From positions 1 to 64,000 of the forward strand of contig NZ_MOWM01000016.1 in the NCBI RefSeq assembly GCF_016082275.1: a stretch of 64,000 nt of DNA, written 5' to 3'. Under the pieces are notes generated by a model that saw only the letters and a list, made by a program, of their open reading frames with translations, searched no databases and was not told the DNA's origin. This document shows, piece by piece, positions 61,535 to 64,000 of this stretch (the stretch's first letter is position 1; each line of letters begins with the position of its first letter). The translations under genes and the position numbers were made by a program. The stretch comes from Variovorax sp. E3. GTDB taxonomy: Bacteria; Pseudomonadota; Gammaproteobacteria; Burkholderiales; Burkholderiaceae_C.

Positions 61535-62284
61535 ATGCACCTGCAAGACATCCTCTACACCCAGGGCTTCGGCACGCGCCGCGTGTGCGCGGGCCTGGTC
61601 CAGCAAGGCCACGTGAGCATCGCGGGCCAGGCCGAGACCGACCCCTTCGCCGACCTCGACCCCGAAGGCCTGCTCTATATCGTCCAGGGCACCCCGTGGG
61701 CGTACCACGAGAAGGCCTACCTGATGCTGCACAAGCCGGCCGGCACCGAGTGCTCGCAGAAGCCCTCGACCTACCCGAGCATCTACACGCTGCTGCCGTC
61801 GCCGCTGCGGCTGCGGCCCAACAAGGGCGCGGTGCAGGGCGTGCAGGCCATCGGCCGGCTCGACCAGGACACCACCGGCCTGCTGCTGCTGACCGACGAC
61901 GGCCAGTTCATCCACAAGATGGGCTCGCCCAAGCACCACGTGCCCAAGGTCTACGAGGTGACGGCCAAGCACCCGGTGGACGAGGCGCAGATCGCGAAGC
62001 TGCTGGCCGGCGTGGTGCTCGACGACGACCCGAAGCCGGTGCGCGCCGCCGCCTGCGAATCCGACAGCCCGCTGCACCTGCGCCTGACCCTCACCGAAGG
62101 CAAGTACCACCAGGTCAAGCGCATGCTGGCCGCGGTCGGCAACCGGGTCGAGGGGCTGCACCGCTCGCGCATCGGCGAGCTGGCGCTGCCGCAAGACCTG
62201 GCGCCGGGCCAATGGCGCTGGCTCACGGCCGGGGAGGTCGCGGCGCTGCGTTCGCCGGCCAAGCCCGCCAAGCCGCCGAAGTAA
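61535..62284 (+). CDS. RsuA-type 16S rRNA pseudouridine synthase
   Basis: About 249 residues from ATG 61535 (MHLQDILYTQGFGTRRVCAG), giving an S4-like N-terminal domain. The catalytic Asp is in GVQAIGRLDQDTTGLLLLTD; LHKPAGTECS and LTEGKYHQVKRMLAAVGN are family motifs. Probably modifies U516 (RsuA). The start follows the ggt terminator by eight bases, so a promoter must lie in the upstream region. Confidence 0.9.
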   Translation: MHLQDILYTQGFGTRRVCAGLVQQGHVSIAGQAETDPFADLDPEGLLYIVQGTPWAYHEKAYLMLHKPAGTECSQKPSTYPSIYTLLPSPLRLRPNKGAVQGVQAIGRLDQDTTGLLLLTDDGQFIHKMGSPKHHVPKVYEVTAKHPVDEAQIAKLLAGVVLDDDPKPVRAAACESDSPLHLRLTLTEGKYHQVKRMLAAVGNRVEGLHRSRIGELALPQDLAPGQWRWLTAGEVAALRSPAKPAKPPK

Positions 62285-62377
62285 CAGTCGCGGCCGGAGG
62301 GGGAAAGACGGGTCCCGCGGTCAGCCAGTCTTAATGCTCGACCGTTAAGATCGCCAGCTCTCTCTCGGAACCTTCCC

Positions 62378-63382
62378 TTGCGACTTCCTGCCCGCCCGAA
62401 CGGCCGCATCGCGGCCTTCCTGTTTTCCTGCATGACGGCCCTGGCGGCACACAGCGCCGCCGCCGCTGCCGAGCCCCCTCCGATCTTCGTGCTCAACTCG
62501 CTGGACGCCAGCGTGAGCGTGATCAACCCGGTCGACTGGAGCGAAAAGCAGCGCATCGCCACCGGCAAGGAGCCGCACCACATCTACATGACGCCCGACG
62601 AAAAGTCGGTCATCGTGGCCAATTCGGCGGGCGACTCGCTGACCTTCCTGAACCCCCGCACGGCCGAGGTGCAGCGCGTGGTGTACGGCATCATCGACCC
62701 GTACCAGCTGCAGTTCTCGCGCGACATGAAGTGGTTCGTCACGGCGGGCAACCGCCTGAACCACGTCGACGTCTACCGCTGGGACGGCAAAGACCTGAAG
62801 CTGGCCAAGCGCATCGCCAGCGGCAAGACGCCCAGCCACATCTGGATCGACAACACCAGCACCATCGCCTACGTGACGATGCAGGACAGCGACGAGATGA
62901 TCGCCGTCGACCTGCCCACGCAGACCATCAAGTGGCGCACGTCCACCGGCCCGATGCCGGCCGACATCTTCGGCGTGCACAACGACAAGACGCTGCTGGT
63001 GGGCCTGACCGGCGGCGACGGCGTGCAGGTGTTCGACGTGGCCGGCGCCCAGCCCACGCTGGTCGGCAAGATCCCCACCGGCAAGGGCGCCCACGCCTTC
63101 CGCTCGGCCGGCGACGGCAAGACCGTGTTCGTGAGCAACCGCGTGGCCAACACCATCAGCCGCATCGACCTCTCGACCTTGAAAGTCGTGGCCACCTACG
63201 CGGTGCCCGGCGGCCCCGACTGCATGGACGTGTCGGCCGACGGCAAGACGCTGTACGTGACCTCGCGCTGGGCCAAGAAGCTCACCGTGGTCGACCTCGT
63301 CGCCCAGAAGGTCGTGCGCCAGGTCAACGTGGGCCGTTCGCCGCACGGCGTCTGGACACTGGACCATGGCAAGCGCACGTAG
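62378..63382 (+). CDS. YncE-family beta-propeller protein
   Basis: 334 residues from a TTG start at 62378; a signal peptide ends near AAAAAE. The mature part is a seven-bladed beta-propeller of YVTN/NHL-like repeats: IFVLNSLDASVSVINP, IVANSAGDSLTFLNPRTAEV, VFVSNRVANTISRIDLSTL, LYVTSRWAKKLTVVDL. It overlaps the deacetylase gene by 17 bases, suggesting a joint envelope function, perhaps in binding or sensing. The ligand is unknown. Confidence 0.85.
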   Translation: MRLPARPNGRIAAFLFSCMTALAAHSAAAAAEPPPIFVLNSLDASVSVINPVDWSEKQRIATGKEPHHIYMTPDEKSVIVANSAGDSLTFLNPRTAEVQRVVYGIIDPYQLQFSRDMKWFVTAGNRLNHVDVYRWDGKDLKLAKRIASGKTPSHIWIDNTSTIAYVTMQDSDEMIAVDLPTQTIKWRTSTGPMPADIFGVHNDKTLLVGLTGGDGVQVFDVAGAQPTLVGKIPTGKGAHAFRSAGDGKTVFVSNRVANTISRIDLSTLKVVATYAVPGGPDCMDVSADGKTLYVTSRWAKKLTVVDLVAQKVVRQVNVGRSPHGVWTLDHGKRT

Positions 63383-64000
63383 GCGCGCGAGCGCGGCAGC
63401 GCTGCTGGCACTGGCCTGCGGCTCGGTGGTGCCGGGCGCCTGGGCGCAGCAGGCGGCGGCTACCTGCGAAAAACCCGTCTACCTGACCTTCGACACCGGC
63501 CACATGGGCATCGCGCCGCTGGTGGCGACGTGCTCAAGCGGCAGAACGTGCGCGTCACCTTCTTCGCCGCCGCCGAGCGCACCCAGACCGACGGCGACAG
63601 CCTCGACGACCACTGGGCGCCGTGGTGGAAGGCCAGGGCGGCCGAAGGCAACGAGTTCGGCTCGCACACCTACGACCACGCCTACTGGCGCGCCGACGTC
63701 AAGGGCACGCCGCCCAGCTTTCGCATCAAGCCCTCGGCCGGCCCGCAAGACGGCAAGGAATCGACCTGGAGCGCGGCCCAGTACTGCGCCAACATCCGCA
63801 AGTCGTCCGACCGGCTGGCCGCCATCACCGGCAAGAAGCCGCTGCCGCTGTATCGCGCGCCGGGCGGCAAGACCTCGCCCGCGCTGCTGGCTGCCGCCGA
63901 AGGCTGCGGCTACAAGTACGTCGCTGGGCGCCCGCCGGCTTCCTCGGCGACGAGCTGCCGAGCGAGAAGTTCAGCAACGCCAGGCTGCTCACGCAGGCGC
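63366..64000 (+). CDS. NodB-type polysaccharide deacetylase, partial, two frameshifts
   Basis: ATG 63366 starts a signal peptide and a NodB domain: VYLTFDTGHMG, then a SHTYDHAYW metal motif and YRAPGGKTSPALLAAA. The frame is lost near 63526 and again near 63923; one base added at each gives VADVLKRQNVRVTFFAAAER and WAPAGFLGDELPSEKF. It removes acetyl groups from an envelope or exported polysaccharide. The C-terminus lies beyond the window. Two breaks in one gene at the window end suggest local low sequence quality. Confidence 0.8.
   Translation, partial: MASARRRASAAALLALACGSVVPGAWAQQAAATCEKPVYLTFDTGHMGIAPLVATCSSGRTCASPSSPPPSAPRPTATASTTTGRRGGRPGRPKATSSARTPTTTPTGAPTSRARRPAFASSPRPARKTARNRPGARPSTAPTSASRPTGWPPSPARSRCRCIARRAARPRPRCWLPPKAAATSTSLGARRLPRRRAAEREVQQRQAAHAG

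Overview
The window looks like a piece of a Comamonadaceae (Burkholderiales) chromosome, most likely Variovorax or a close relative. DNA is uniformly GC-rich. The block gyrA - DUF2059 gene - serC - pheA - tyrA - aroA::cmk - rpsA - ihfB - lapA - lapB, with ompA - ubiG - gph - ssrA on the other side of gyrA, is the usual housekeeping order of that family, and the tmRNA tag reads ANDERFALAA. The genus is an inference from gene order and protein style, not from a database match.

Layout. 1-4.2 kb: 3' end of an FGE/EgtB-type (SenA-like) gene, an MFS transporter, and a class III aminotransferase divergent from a LysR regulator. 4.4-6.2 kb: an AT-richer cassette with a Sel1-type lipoprotein and a pentapeptide-repeat protein, closed by 13 perfect GATT repeats. 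6.2-15.1 kb: a FadR-type regulator divergent from a complete branched-chain-type ABC importer, followed by an N-carbamoyl-amino-acid-hydrolase-type enzyme, an MlrC-type M81 metallohydrolase and an NTF2-like protein, probably one uptake and hydrolysis pathway. 15.1-24.0 kb: an AcoR-like regulator without an AAA+ domain, divergent from a form II (AYRGAGR) CO-dehydrogenase-like molybdenum hydroxylase cluster with maturation genes (S, L, M, D, E, G, XdhC).

24.0-29.7 kb is the most unusual part: a MarR regulator divergent from nadC, then one long ORF joining a PhnN-type ribose-1,5-bisphosphokinase to an AMP-phosphorylase-type protein, then a Bug/TctC binding protein and an FRG-domain protein. Together the enzymes could turn AMP into ribose-1,5-bisphosphate, then PRPP, then nicotinate mononucleotide. 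29.7-36.3 kb: the Mrp Na+/H+ antiporter operon and crcB. 36.3-39.1 kb: a TRAP transporter. 39.2-52 kb: the housekeeping block on the minus strand. 52-54.8 kb: ompA, ubiG, gph, ssrA. 54.8-58 kb: small accessory genes behind the tmRNA gene, including one under a perfect LexA-type box. 58-64 kb: a methyltransferase with a regulatory domain, gamma-glutamyltransferase, an rRNA pseudouridine synthase, a beta-propeller protein and a polysaccharide deacetylase cut by the window edge.

Quality warning. At least ten genes, including pheA and aroA::cmk, are broken by what looks like loss of exactly one base. Restoring one base brings back a normal full-length protein each time. These are best read as deletion-type sequencing errors rather than pseudogenes, so frame-sensitive statements (fusions, overlaps, truncations) should be treated with care.
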